In this document: positions 15,183 through 22,547 of the stretch, in pieces
How positions within the stretch are numbered: the stretch's first letter is position 1
How the letters are laid out: each line of letters opens with the position of its first letter
Origin: an uncultured Eubacteriales bacterium
GTDB lineage: Bacteria; Bacillota; Clostridia; Oscillospirales; Oscillospiraceae
Reading direction: 5' to 3'
Assembly (NCBI GenBank): GCA_902475855.1
Contig: CABSBF010000025.1
Coordinates: 1 to 27,436, forward strand
Length of the DNA: 27,436 nucleotides
Notes under the pieces: model-generated
Seen by the model: only the letters and a program-made list of their open reading frames with translations
Told to the model about the DNA's origin: nothing
The model's database searches: none
Position numbers and translations under genes: made by a program

Positions 15183-15596
15183 TCAGAAGCAGAACTCTGA
15201 GCGCAGCTCGCTGAGAAATGCATCGAAGTTCCCGACGGGTGCAGAAACAGAGAAGTACAAACGCTGCCCGTTCGGGCAATCTTCTGCCAGTGTTCCGCAC
15301 ACCTGAATATATCCCCGCGATAAGTACCGAAATGTTATTGTCGATGGCAGATAGTAAGGATTTTCATCCTCCAGTGTGATGCTTCCCTGATAATTCTGAC
15401 AGATTTCCGAAATGCGCTGATACCAACCTTTCAACAGATCAACAAAAGTGCTCATCTGAACTGCACCATAAAAACTTCCGGATTTGACCGTGACGGTTAG
15501 GGAACAGTCGGGGGTGTATTCGTCATAAACGTTGCTTTTGCGCTGAAAAGAATCAAGCGCAAAGAAATCGCCGTTTTCACAGATCAGTTTCGCCAT
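15183..15596 (-). CDS. Hypothetical protein, WapI-type immunity-like
   Basis: The 137-residue protein is soluble, without signal peptide. Its pattern (short N-terminal strands, SLTVTVKSGSFYGAVQMSTFVDLL, an amphipathic helix, then GYIQVCGTLAEDC and a final FDAFLSELRSEF helix) recalls the small antiparallel-sheet immunity proteins annotated as WapI family. That likeness is from memory of the fold pattern and is uncertain. The ATG at 15596 has only a loose GGAAAG/GGGAAA upstream. It stands alone between the MATE terminator and the iron alcohol dehydrogenase, with no toxin gene nearby, so if it is an immunity protein it is an orphan. Base composition is somewhat lower in GC than neighbours. Confidence 0.6.
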   Translation of the reverse strand: MAKLICENGDFFALDSFQRKSNVYDEYTPDCSLTVTVKSGSFYGAVQMSTFVDLLKGWYQRISEICQNYQGSITLEDENPYYLPSTITFRYLSRGYIQVCGTLAEDCPNGQRLYFSVSAPVGNFDAFLSELRSEFCF

Positions 15597-15688
15597 GGAT
15601 TTCCCGTCTTTCCGTCAATATCATCAAAAACGCTTTTCATCCGGGAAATCTGAGTTTTTGGAAAAACCTCAGTGCACTGGCCACGGAG

Positions 15689-16858
15689 TCACAAGGCTTC
15701 GCCGTAATAGCAGTTTTTCAGGAACAAAATGCCTTTTTTCTCATCCATCGCTGCCGGGGAAACTGCGGTGGCGAAGGCCGGGAGGGATTCCTTTGCCCAC
15801 TGTGCGGTTTTGGACAGATATTCTGTCTCGTCGATCCCGCGTGCACGGAAACTGGTGGGCAGGCCGAGGCCGGTAGAGAGCGTGAGAATGTGCTGCTTCA
15901 GCGCCTGCATCAGCGCTGTATCGTCTCCCGTGTAACCAAGGCGGCGGGCAAGTGCACTGTAGGACGGATGCGGCCCGATCATCTCCATGCTGTAGGGCAG
16001 CATCAGGCCGCAGACCAGACCATGCGCCAGACCGAAGGCCGGGCCGGGATGATCGTAGGAATGGCAGATGCCGGTGCAGGAATTGGTGATGGCGATCCCC
16101 GCCATGGAGGCGGCAATGTGCATCCGCTCCCTTGCGTCGCGGCGGGCAGGCGTGTCCTCCGGCGCGGCGGCGGCGCGCAGCGATTCCAGAATGTCCACGG
16201 CGGCCTCCAGCGCGATCGCCCGGGTCAGGACGGTGGAATTCAGCGCTGTGCTGGACTCAATGGCGTGGGTCAGCGCATCCATGCCGGTCGCGACGGTGAT
16301 CGACGGCGGCAGGGAATCCGTGGCGGACGCATCCAGAATAGCATAGTGCGGAATGATGCCATTGTCAAGAAGCAGACGCTTGACGTGCGTTTCCGGGTCG
16401 ATAAAAACGGCGCAGGAGGTTGTTTCACTGCCGGTGCCGCTGGTGGTAGGAACGGAAACGTGTACCGCCTTTTTTCCGAGCGCGGGCAGACAGTAGGGGC
16501 GCGTCGCCTCCTCAAAGGTCATATCCGGATTTTCGTAAAACAGATGGATGGCCTTTGCCGTATCCAGCACGCTGCCGCCGCCGATGGCGAGAATCATATC
16601 GGGCTGAAAGTCCCGGACCGCTTCCGTCGCACGGAAAATGTCCTCAATCAGCGGCTCATTGCGGATCTGTGCCAGACACCGGACTTCTGCGCCGGTCTGC
16701 GCCGCCAGGGACTCGACCGTGTCCTGAACCTGCGCCGAGTAGCTGCGCCCGCCGCGGATCACACCGATGCGCTTTTTCCCGAGGGTGGCAAAAAAGGCCA
16801 GCGAGCCTCTCCCGGTCACCAGTTTTGGCATATACAACGCCTGATACGTTTGTTCCAT
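15689..16858 (-). CDS. Iron-containing alcohol dehydrogenase (group III)
   Basis: The 389-residue protein is a group III alcohol dehydrogenase (PF00465). The NAD-binding half has LAIGGGSVLDTAKAIHLF and PTTSGTGSETTSCAVF; the metal-binding half has GMDALTHAIES, which supplies Asp and His ligands, and CHSYDHPGPAFGLAHGL, which supplies the remaining histidines with one residue fewer between them than in FucO. Such enzymes interconvert aldehydes and alcohols with NAD(P)H, often as fermentative electron sinks. ATG 16858 is preceded by AGGAG nine bases upstream; a 13-residue extension is less likely. It is divergent from an aldolase gene across a region with two palindromes, so it may belong to the same pathway. 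Confidence 0.93.
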   Translation of the reverse strand: MEQTYQALYMPKLVTGRGSLAFFATLGKKRIGVIRGGRSYSAQVQDTVESLAAQTGAEVRCLAQIRNEPLIEDIFRATEAVRDFQPDMILAIGGGSVLDTAKAIHLFYENPDMTFEEATRPYCLPALGKKAVHVSVPTTSGTGSETTSCAVFIDPETHVKRLLLDNGIIPHYAILDASATDSLPPSITVATGMDALTHAIESSTALNSTVLTRAIALEAAVDILESLRAAAAPEDTPARRDARERMHIAASMAGIAITNSCTGICHSYDHPGPAFGLAHGLVCGLMLPYSMEMIGPHPSYSALARRLGYTGDDTALMQALKQHILTLSTGLGLPTSFRARGIDETEYLSKTAQWAKESLPAFATAVSPAAMDEKKGILFLKNCYYGEAL

Positions 16859-16914
16859 TTGTAACAGCACTCCTGTCTTTTGTAATATTTTAATCATAGT
16901 ACCACACGGAAATC

Positions 16915-16955
16915 AAAGATGCAATTCGCACATCTTTCAAACACGAGGCGTGTTT
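16915..16955. promoter_or_regulatory. Two tandem palindromes between divergent alcohol dehydrogenase and aldolase genes
   Basis: AAAGATG-9 bases-CATCTTT (16915-16937) is followed one base later by AAACACG-AGG-CGTGTTT (16939-16955). Both have perfect 7-bp arms. They lie 57 bp upstream of the aldolase promoter's -10 side and near the start of the divergent gene, a position suited to a shared regulator such as the SorC protein encoded at 19020-19964. The second could also form a weak hairpin before six T. Confidence 0.5.
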
Positions 16956-16999
16956 TTTGTGTATTTTTCATAAAATCAAGCGGCGGTTCAAATTAGTGC

Positions 17000-17028
17000 T
17001 TGACACTATGCACCCTGAGTGATATGAT
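17000..17028 (+). promoter_or_regulatory. Promoter of the aldolase/zinc dehydrogenase genes
   Basis: A perfect TTGACA (17000-17005), 17 bases and TATGAT (17023-17028) give a start near 17035 and a leader of about 65 nt. A GAAAGAGG site precedes the aldolase ATG. Confidence 0.82.
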
Positions 17029-17098
17029 GCAAATGTACAAAAGACCAGCATGTGTGACAAATGTAATGCACACGGCTTCAGAAAGAGGTTGAATCATT

Positions 17099-17899
17099 AT
17101 GGCACAGACAGCAAGCAGAATGAACCATATTTTTGGTACCGACGGCAGAACCTTTATTCTGGCGATGGACCACGGCGCGAACTTCAGCGTTCTTCCGGCA
17201 ATGAAGGACACCAAGAAGCTCATCCGTGATCTGGCTGCCGCCGGTGCGGACGCCTTCCTCTCCACCATCGGCATGGCGGAGAACTTCGCCGACAGTTTTC
17301 TTGGCAAGGGCATCATCCTCCGCATTGACGGCGGCGTTTCCTTCCTTGGTGACCACAAGGCTCCGATGCAGATCGTCGCGACCGCCGAGGACGCACTTCG
17401 CCTGGGTGCGGATTCCGTCATCACGATGAGCTTCCCCGGTTCGGTGCATGAGGCGAGTGTCCTGAGCAATCTGGCGCGTGTCTGCCTGGATCATCACAAG
17501 TGGGGCATCCCCGTCACTGCCGAGGCGCTTCCCAGAGGCTTCGAGAAGGCTGAGGATTCCCGCACACCCGCGAACGTGACCTTCGCCTGCCGTCAGGCTG
17601 TGGAACTGGGTGCGGATATCATCAAGACTGTCTACACCGGAGATCAGGAGAGCTTCAAGGCACTGACCGAGAGCGTCTATGCGCCGGTCGTCATCCTCGG
17701 CGGCGCAAAGAAGGTTCCCGAGCGCGAGCTGCTTCAGGAGATCCGCGATGCACTGGACGCCGGTGCGGCAGGCATCGCAATGGGCCGCAACATCTGGGGC
17801 AATGAGGATCCCGTCCGTTATGCGGCGGCAATCGCGAAGCTCATTCATGAAAATTGCAGCGTAGACGCGGCGCTGAAGGAAATGAACAAGCTCTATTGA
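17099..17899 (+). CDS. DhnA/DeoC-LacD-type class I aldolase
   Basis: This 266-residue protein is a class I (Schiff-base) TIM-barrel aldolase of the DhnA group, which includes archaeal-type fructose-bisphosphate aldolase, aminodeoxyheptulosonate synthase and LsrF. FILAMDHGANF near residue 19 contains the conserved Asp (D24); the likely Schiff-base lysine is K176 in ADIIKTVYTG; GGAKKVPERELL and GAAGIAMGRNIWG form the phosphate-binding end. The length is normal. It heads a plus-strand cluster, 19 bases before the zinc dehydrogenase gene. The neighbours suggest catabolism of a sugar-like phosphorylated compound, with the dehydrogenases acting on the substrate or the released aldehyde. The exact substrate is not determinable from sequence. 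Confidence 0.9.
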   Translation: MAQTASRMNHIFGTDGRTFILAMDHGANFSVLPAMKDTKKLIRDLAAAGADAFLSTIGMAENFADSFLGKGIILRIDGGVSFLGDHKAPMQIVATAEDALRLGADSVITMSFPGSVHEASVLSNLARVCLDHHKWGIPVTAEALPRGFEKAEDSRTPANVTFACRQAVELGADIIKTVYTGDQESFKALTESVYAPVVILGGAKKVPERELLQEIRDALDAGAAGIAMGRNIWGNEDPVRYAAAIAKLIHENCSVDAALKEMNKLY

Positions 17900-17918
17900 T
17901 TCCAAGGAGGACAGTACA

Positions 17919-18950
17919 ATGGAAACTTATAAGGTAAGCATCCACGCCGGTGTCCACGAGATGGAAACCCGCGTGCTGGAGAAGAAAGCTCCCACCGGAA
18001 ACGACGTTCTGGTAAAGGTCACAAGCTGCGCCATCTGCACCCTGGAGCAGAGAATCTGGAACGGCGTCATCAACCGTTACCCCTACGCGGGCGGCCATGA
18101 AGCTGCGGGCATCGTCGAGGCGATCGGGCCGGAGGTCAAGAGCCTCAAGATCGGCGACAAGGTTGCCATCCGTCTGCTCAACTCCTGCGGCGAGTGCTAC
18201 TACTGCCGCAGCGGCCATGAAAACCAGTGCGTCGTATCCTATGTCGCACATACGCATTCCGGGATCATGGGCTCCGGCGGCTTTGCCGAGTACATGACCA
18301 TCAACGCCAAGTCCCTGTATAAGTTGGCTGACGATATTGATATGGATCATGCCGCGCTGGCAGAGCCGCTTGCCTGCTGCGTCCACAGCGTTCGCAACGC
18401 CAAGATTCAGCTCGGTGATGACGTCGTCGTCATTGGCGTTGGCATCATGGGCGCCCTGCACATTCAGCTTGCCAAGATGAGCGGTGCAAGAGTCATTGTC
18501 AGCGAGCTGGATCCCCACCGTATCGAGGTTGCCAAGAAGATGGGTGCAGACATCGTCATCAACTCCAAGGAAGAAAACCCTGTTGAGCGGGTCAAGGAGC
18601 TGACCGACGGCCGCGGCGCCGATGTCGTATTCTGCACGGTGGCCATTGCCTCCGTCGCACAGGATGCGGTGAATATGGCCGGCAAACTGGGCCGCGTGGT
18701 GCTCTACTCCTCCTTCCATCCGGATCTTCCCATTGAAATCAGCCCCAGCAAGCTCCATTCCAGCGAAAAGATCCTGACCGGCTCTGTCAACCCCAATCAG
18801 GCGGACTTCCTGACCTCTACCCGCCTGCTCAGCGGAAAACTCATCGACGTTTCCGCGCTGATTTCCGACCGCGTACCGCTGGCAGAGATCGACCGTGCCT
18901 TCCAGGAAGCGGTGGATCCCAAGACCTATCGAATCGTGATCAAGCCCTAG
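17919..18950 (+). CDS. Zinc-dependent medium-chain alcohol/polyol dehydrogenase
   Basis: The 343-residue protein is a medium-chain dehydrogenase. The catalytic zinc region is C37 in TSCAIC and GGHEAAG (H60, E61); the structural zinc is bound by C90, C93, C96 and C104 in CGECYYCRSGHENQC; the NAD-binding fold has VVVIGVGIMGALHIQLAK near residue 168 with SELDPHRIEVAKKMGAD. Relatives oxidise polyols, threonine or other secondary alcohols. The CAICTLEQRIW variant differs from the common CGICGTD, so a substrate unlike sorbitol or threonine is plausible. It has an AAGGAGG site and follows the aldolase by 19 bases, so both are probably cotranscribed. Confidence 0.93.
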   Translation: METYKVSIHAGVHEMETRVLEKKAPTGNDVLVKVTSCAICTLEQRIWNGVINRYPYAGGHEAAGIVEAIGPEVKSLKIGDKVAIRLLNSCGECYYCRSGHENQCVVSYVAHTHSGIMGSGGFAEYMTINAKSLYKLADDIDMDHAALAEPLACCVHSVRNAKIQLGDDVVVIGVGIMGALHIQLAKMSGARVIVSELDPHRIEVAKKMGADIVINSKEENPVERVKELTDGRGADVVFCTVAIASVAQDAVNMAGKLGRVVLYSSFHPDLPIEISPSKLHSSEKILTGSVNPNQADFLTSTRLLSGKLIDVSALISDRVPLAEIDRAFQEAVDPKTYRIVIKP

Positions 18951-18956
18951 AAGGAC

Positions 18957-18984
18957 TTGAAAAGAGCTCAAAATCGTGTAAAAT
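18957..18984 (+). promoter_or_regulatory. Probable promoter of the SorC-family regulator
   Basis: TTGAAA (18957-18962), 16 bases and TAAAAT (18979-18984) lie just after the zinc dehydrogenase stop. Direct repeats follow directly downstream of the expected start, suggesting autoregulation. Confidence 0.55.
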
Positions 18985-18986
18985 AG

Positions 18987-19016
18987 ATGGTATCACCACG
19001 ATAAAGGATGGTATCA
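18987..19016 (+). repeat. Direct repeats ATGGTATCA upstream of the SorC-type gene
   Basis: ATGGTATCA occurs exactly at 18987-18995 and 19008-19016, 21 bp apart (two helical turns), immediately after the predicted transcription start. The second copy lies just before the chosen ATG. This is a plausible operator for the regulator itself. Confidence 0.55.
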
Positions 19017-19019
19017 GCT

Positions 19020-19964
19020 ATGAAGATGTCACCACTGACGCAGGAACAGAAAAGTGAATACACCCGGATCGCATACTATTACTACGAGGCCGGCCTGACG
19101 CAGGAGCAGATCGCCAAGCGATTGGGGATCTCCCGGCAGAGGGTAAACCGCATCCTGGCAGAGTGCATCGAGCGTGGGATTGTCAGGATCACCATCGAGC
19201 AGAGTCCTGAGGATTACTACACGACCGAATCGGCGCTGGAGGAGAAGTACCGCCTGAAGGCGGTGCGGCTGGCGCATAGCACCGACGCGAACCATTTGTA
19301 TGAGGATCTGGGTATCGTCGCAGGGCAATATCTGAAATCCATCATTAAAAGGGGGGACATTATCGGCTGCGTTCCCGGGCGAGGCGTAGCGGGTTTGGTT
19401 GACCACATGCCCCTGATCGAAAAGCAGAATCTGATCGTGACCCAGCTTATGGGAAATGAAAGCATCCAGGAGCACAGTCTGGAGGTCGATGGGATCATCC
19501 ATCGCTTTGCCAGAAGACTCTCGGCACAGCCCCAGCCGCTGTATGCGCCGGTATTGGTAAGCGACGCGGCACTTCGGGAGGCCATCATCAAGGAGCCGTA
19601 CTACCTGGCCGCTTACGCCATCATGAAGCAATGCACGATTGCCGCCGTCGGCATCGGCACCGCAACGACATATCAGCGCTACACCGCGCGGCAATACCGC
19701 GACACACTGTATGATCCGGAGCGTGCGGCAGCACCCGTTGGCGAGATTTGCACTCATTACTTCGACCGAACCGGAAGTCCGGTGGATATGCCCTTTTCTG
19801 ACCGCATTCTTGCAATTTCACGCGAAGACTATATGAAAATCCCGATCCGTATCGGCATTGCAGGCGGCCTCGACAAGACCGCGGCCATCCGTGCAGCATT
19901 GCAGGGCGGCTATGTCAATGTTCTGATCACTGATACGGACACTGCAAGCGCACTGTTAAAATAG
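19020..19964 (+). CDS. SorC/DeoR-type sugar-binding transcriptional regulator
   Basis: The 314-residue protein has an N-terminal helix-turn-helix (IAYYYYEAGLTQEQIAKRLG, then ISRQRVNRILAECIERGIVRITIE) and a C-terminal SorC sugar-phosphate-binding domain (PF04198), recognisable in YEDLGIVAGQYLKSIIKRGDIIG, VTQLMGNES, IAAVGIGTATTYQR and the final IRIGIAGGLDKTAAIRAAL. The domain usually senses a phosphorylated sugar that is an intermediate of the controlled pathway, which fits the aldolase/dehydrogenase neighbours. ATG 19020 is chosen, about 11 bases after AAAGGA; an ATG at 19008 would overlap the ribosome site, and one at 19026 is also possible. The APC permease follows after 46 bases. Confidence 0.92.
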   Translation: MKMSPLTQEQKSEYTRIAYYYYEAGLTQEQIAKRLGISRQRVNRILAECIERGIVRITIEQSPEDYYTTESALEEKYRLKAVRLAHSTDANHLYEDLGIVAGQYLKSIIKRGDIIGCVPGRGVAGLVDHMPLIEKQNLIVTQLMGNESIQEHSLEVDGIIHRFARRLSAQPQPLYAPVLVSDAALREAIIKEPYYLAAYAIMKQCTIAAVGIGTATTYQRYTARQYRDTLYDPERAAAPVGEICTHYFDRTGSPVDMPFSDRILAISREDYMKIPIRIGIAGGLDKTAAIRAALQGGYVNVLITDTDTASALLK

Positions 19965-20010
19965 TCCGGCTCTCTTTTCCGGAGGGCCGAAAACAGAAAG
20001 GAGAAACGGA

Positions 20011-21375
20011 GTGTACAGCACTCCAATAGTGGCTACTATGGAAAAGAAAAAAGGTATAGGCCTTGTTTCCTGCGTCACCATGATCGCAGGCGGTATGATT
20101 GGCAGCGCAATTTTCTCCCTGTCCGGTATGACAATGTATAATGCGGGTGCATCCGCAATCGTATCCTGGGCCATCGCAGCAGTCATCATGCTGATCTACG
20201 GCCTGGTTTGTGCGGAGCTTTCCACCATCTTCCCGCATTCCGGCGGCGTGTTCGTGTTCCCGTCCAAGGCGCTGGGCAAAAAGCCCCGCACCGGTGCTCT
20301 TTGGGGTTGGATCTCAACCTGGGGCTATATCAATGCAAACATCGTTGCCGTAGCCTTCGCAGCAATTTATGTCGGCACCTATCTCGGCGCGGGCTTCAAG
20401 CTCCCCGGCGGCCTGCAAATTCCTCTGGCGTTGGTTGCCATTGCCCTGTGCCTCTTCCTGAATCTGATTAAATTCTCCACGGCCGGTAAGCTCAACAACA
20501 TTCTCGTCGGTGCTCTGCTGGCGACCATGCTGATTTACGTGGTCACTGCTTTCGCGAGCGGCCACTGGGAGTCCTCCAACCTGACCCCCTTCTTCACGCA
20601 GGGTGCAGGCGGCGCCACCGGCTTCCTCGCCTCCGTTCCCACCGCAATGGTCGGCTACGGCTCCATCGTTGCGATTGCCTTCATGGTTTCTGAAGTCCGC
20701 GATCCGAACAAGAACGTTCCCAGAGCGGTTGTTATTGCAATGTGCATCGTTGCGCTGATCTACGCGCTGATCATCACCGCGACCATCGGCCTTGTCTCCG
20801 CACAGTTCCTCGCTGAGAACCCCGGCATGCGCTTCATCCCCCTGTATGCGGCCTGCTTCACCAGCCTTTCCAAAATCGTCTGGCTGCCGAAGGTCGTTTC
20901 CATTGCCGCCGTTCTCGCGCTGATCACCACCATGCTCGTCGTTCTCGCGCTGACCGGCCGCGCCATTCAGGCTGCTGCACAGTCTGACCTGCTGCCGAAG
21001 CCCTTCGCAAAGAGCGCAAAGAACGGCACTCCCGCGTTTGCTACCATCGTTGTTGCCGTGCTCGCGGGAATCATCTCCTGCTTCCCCGATCTGACCTCCA
21101 CGATCGTCAGCTTCGGCGCCCTGTTTGCCGCCGTTACGATCTCCATCAACATTGTCTCCCTGTACGTTGCGCGTAAAAAGCACCCGCGCGTTCCCGGCAA
21201 CTTCCGCGCACCCGGCGGTCAGGTTCTTCCGGCGGTTGCTCTGGTTCTCATCATCGTCTGCTATATTCCGGATATCATCTCCGGCGGCTGGACGATCTGG
21301 CTGTACACCATTGCCTGGTATCTCGTCGGTCTGCTGATCTTCAGATTCAGCAAGCGCGGCAGAAGCGCCGAATAA
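20011..21375 (+). CDS. APC-superfamily amino acid permease
   Basis: This 454-residue protein has about 12 membrane helices and the APC first-helix motif IAGGMIGSAIFSLSG near residue 26, the residues that bind the amino or carboxyl group of substrate in AdiC-like transporters. FPHSGGVFVFPSKALGKK near residue 73 and MVSEVRDPNKNVPRA near 225 are also typical. It resembles the basic amino acid/polyamine branch (AdiC, PotE, FrlA), but specificity is open. The GTG start at 20011 has AAAGGAG seven bases upstream; the ATG nine codons later has no ribosome site. Its position after SorC and before RibF suggests it imports the cluster's substrate. Confidence 0.92.
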   Translation: MYSTPIVATMEKKKGIGLVSCVTMIAGGMIGSAIFSLSGMTMYNAGASAIVSWAIAAVIMLIYGLVCAELSTIFPHSGGVFVFPSKALGKKPRTGALWGWISTWGYINANIVAVAFAAIYVGTYLGAGFKLPGGLQIPLALVAIALCLFLNLIKFSTAGKLNNILVGALLATMLIYVVTAFASGHWESSNLTPFFTQGAGGATGFLASVPTAMVGYGSIVAIAFMVSEVRDPNKNVPRAVVIAMCIVALIYALIITATIGLVSAQFLAENPGMRFIPLYAACFTSLSKIVWLPKVVSIAAVLALITTMLVVLALTGRAIQAAAQSDLLPKPFAKSAKNGTPAFATIVVAVLAGIISCFPDLTSTIVSFGALFAAVTISINIVSLYVARKKHPRVPGNFRAPGGQVLPAVALVLIIVCYIPDIISGGWTIWLYTIAWYLVGLLIFRFSKRGRSAE

Positions 21376-21398
21376 CCGGCTCTGGAGGAGTTGCGCAG

Positions 21399-22298
21399 AT
21401 GAAATACTACTCTGTGTTTGAGCCTCTGAAGGACACGGCGGTCGCCTTTGGCTGCTTTGACGGCATGCATAAGGGTCACCTCGCCGTCCTGCAGGAGCTG
21501 GTGAAGCTGAGCGGGGAGAAGCACCTTACGCCCGTTCTGCTGACCTTCGAAAAGGACGGCCCCGTGCTGACCACGGAGGAGGAAAAAGCGCTGTTCGCAG
21601 AACAGGCCGGGGTTCACACCATGATCACCCTGCCGAAGACGCCGGCGGATGTTGCTTCCTTCCTGAACGATGAGCTCATCGGCCGTCTCGGTGCGAAGGC
21701 TCTGGTCATCGGTGAGGGCGAAACCGTTGCCGGTTTTGACGCTGCGGCGCTCAAGGCCGAAGCGGAAGCAAAGGGACTGACCGTTCGCGTCGTTCCCGAG
21801 GTGCGGCACAACGGCATCTATATCTCCACGGATCTTCTGAATGAAGCCTTTGAGCAGTGCGATTTTGAAAAGTACACCGCTCTCTGCGGTCATCCCTATG
21901 TCATGCTCGGTAAGGTAGAGCACGGCAAGGCCCTCGGCCGCACCGTCGGAATGCCCACGGCAAATCTCGGCGTCGGCCCGCAGAAGCGCAAGCCGAAGGA
22001 CGGCGTCTATGCCACCATTACGAAGCTGCCCGATGATAAATTCATGGGTCTTACCAACATCGGCAAGCGTCCCTCCGTGGATGACGAGGAGCGCGTGACC
22101 ATCGAAACGAACATTTTCGACTTTGCGCGGAATATCTACGGCGTGCCTACCTGCCTTGAGGTTCACTTCCACATTCGCGGCGTTGTGAAGTTCAACAGCC
22201 TGAAGGAAGTGCAGGAGCAGGTTCAGAGAGACACACAGAATTCCCGTGATAAACTGGCAACGATCTTCGACGAAACGGAGATCGAGCCCGCCGGCTGA
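21399..22298 (+). CDS. ribF: RibF-family protein: riboflavin kinase with altered FAD-synthetase domain
   Basis: This 299-residue protein has the RibF layout. The N-terminal nucleotidyltransferase-like domain keeps FGCFDGMHKGH (normally FDGVHLGH), but the expected GxDFxFG motif reads VIGEGETVAGFD and the SSTRIR segment reads ISTDLLNEAFE. The C-terminal kinase domain looks intact: GKVEHGKALGRTVGMPTANL, KDGVYATI, NIGKRPSVDD and ETNIFDFARNIYG. Riboflavin kinase activity (riboflavin to FMN) is therefore likely, while FAD synthesis is doubtful. RibF normally sits near truB/rpsO; here it follows an amino acid permease by 23 bases with a GGAGGAG site, so it may be an accessory copy that supplies FMN for a local flavoenzyme, or may have changed function. 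Confidence 0.9.
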   Translation: MKYYSVFEPLKDTAVAFGCFDGMHKGHLAVLQELVKLSGEKHLTPVLLTFEKDGPVLTTEEEKALFAEQAGVHTMITLPKTPADVASFLNDELIGRLGAKALVIGEGETVAGFDAAALKAEAEAKGLTVRVVPEVRHNGIYISTDLLNEAFEQCDFEKYTALCGHPYVMLGKVEHGKALGRTVGMPTANLGVGPQKRKPKDGVYATITKLPDDKFMGLTNIGKRPSVDDEERVTIETNIFDFARNIYGVPTCLEVHFHIRGVVKFNSLKEVQEQVQRDTQNSRDKLATIFDETEIEPAG

Positions 22299-22349
22299 TT
22301 CCAACCGTTCTTCTCTCCTTAATATTTCCCATACCCTGTGCAGATGCAC

Positions 22350-22393
22350 AAAGCGCATCGGCTCTCCTTTCCGGAGCGTCGATGCGCTTTTTT
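22350..22393 (+). terminator. Terminator after ribF
   Basis: AAAGCGCATCG (22350-22360) pairs with CGATGCGCTTT (22380-22390), with an inner GCTC/GAGC pairing, followed by a run of T to 22393. It lies 52 bases after the ribF stop and closes the SorC-permease-ribF unit. Confidence 0.88.
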
Positions 22394-22432
22394 GCAGAAA
22401 ACGGCGAGGACGTTTCCTGCTTTTGCGGCGGT

Positions 22433-22465
22433 TTTGTCCCTGCAGGGGTTGTGTGCAGGGACAAA
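22433..22465. repeat. Hairpin between convergent ribF and histidine kinase genes
   Basis: TTTGTCCCTGCA and TGCAGGGACAAA form perfect 12-bp arms around a 9-base loop. Neither strand has a T run after it. It may be a remnant or a processing/stability hairpin in the convergent gap of 249 bp. Confidence 0.5.
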
Positions 22466-22468
22466 GAG

Positions 22469-22514
22469 AAGCACCCGAGCCCCGCTTCCCGGCGGAAGCA
22501 CGGCTCGGATGCTT
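22469..22514 (-). terminator. Probable terminator of the two-component operon
   Basis: On the minus strand AAGCATCCGAGCC pairs with GGCTCGGGTGCTT around a region with a smaller GCTTCC/GGAAGC stem, followed by CTCTTTGTC. It begins 33 bases after the histidine kinase stop. The stem is strong but the T tract is poor. Confidence 0.6.
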
Positions 22515-22547
22515 TGCACTTTAATCTCTGCACGTTGCGGACCGGCC

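Noticed and set aside
15890..16864. 324-residue plus-strand frame across the iron alcohol dehydrogenase gene
   Set aside because: Antisense shadow with no motifs.
22433..22465. 12-bp perfect hairpin considered as a terminator
   Set aside because: No T run on either strand; kept only as a hairpin.
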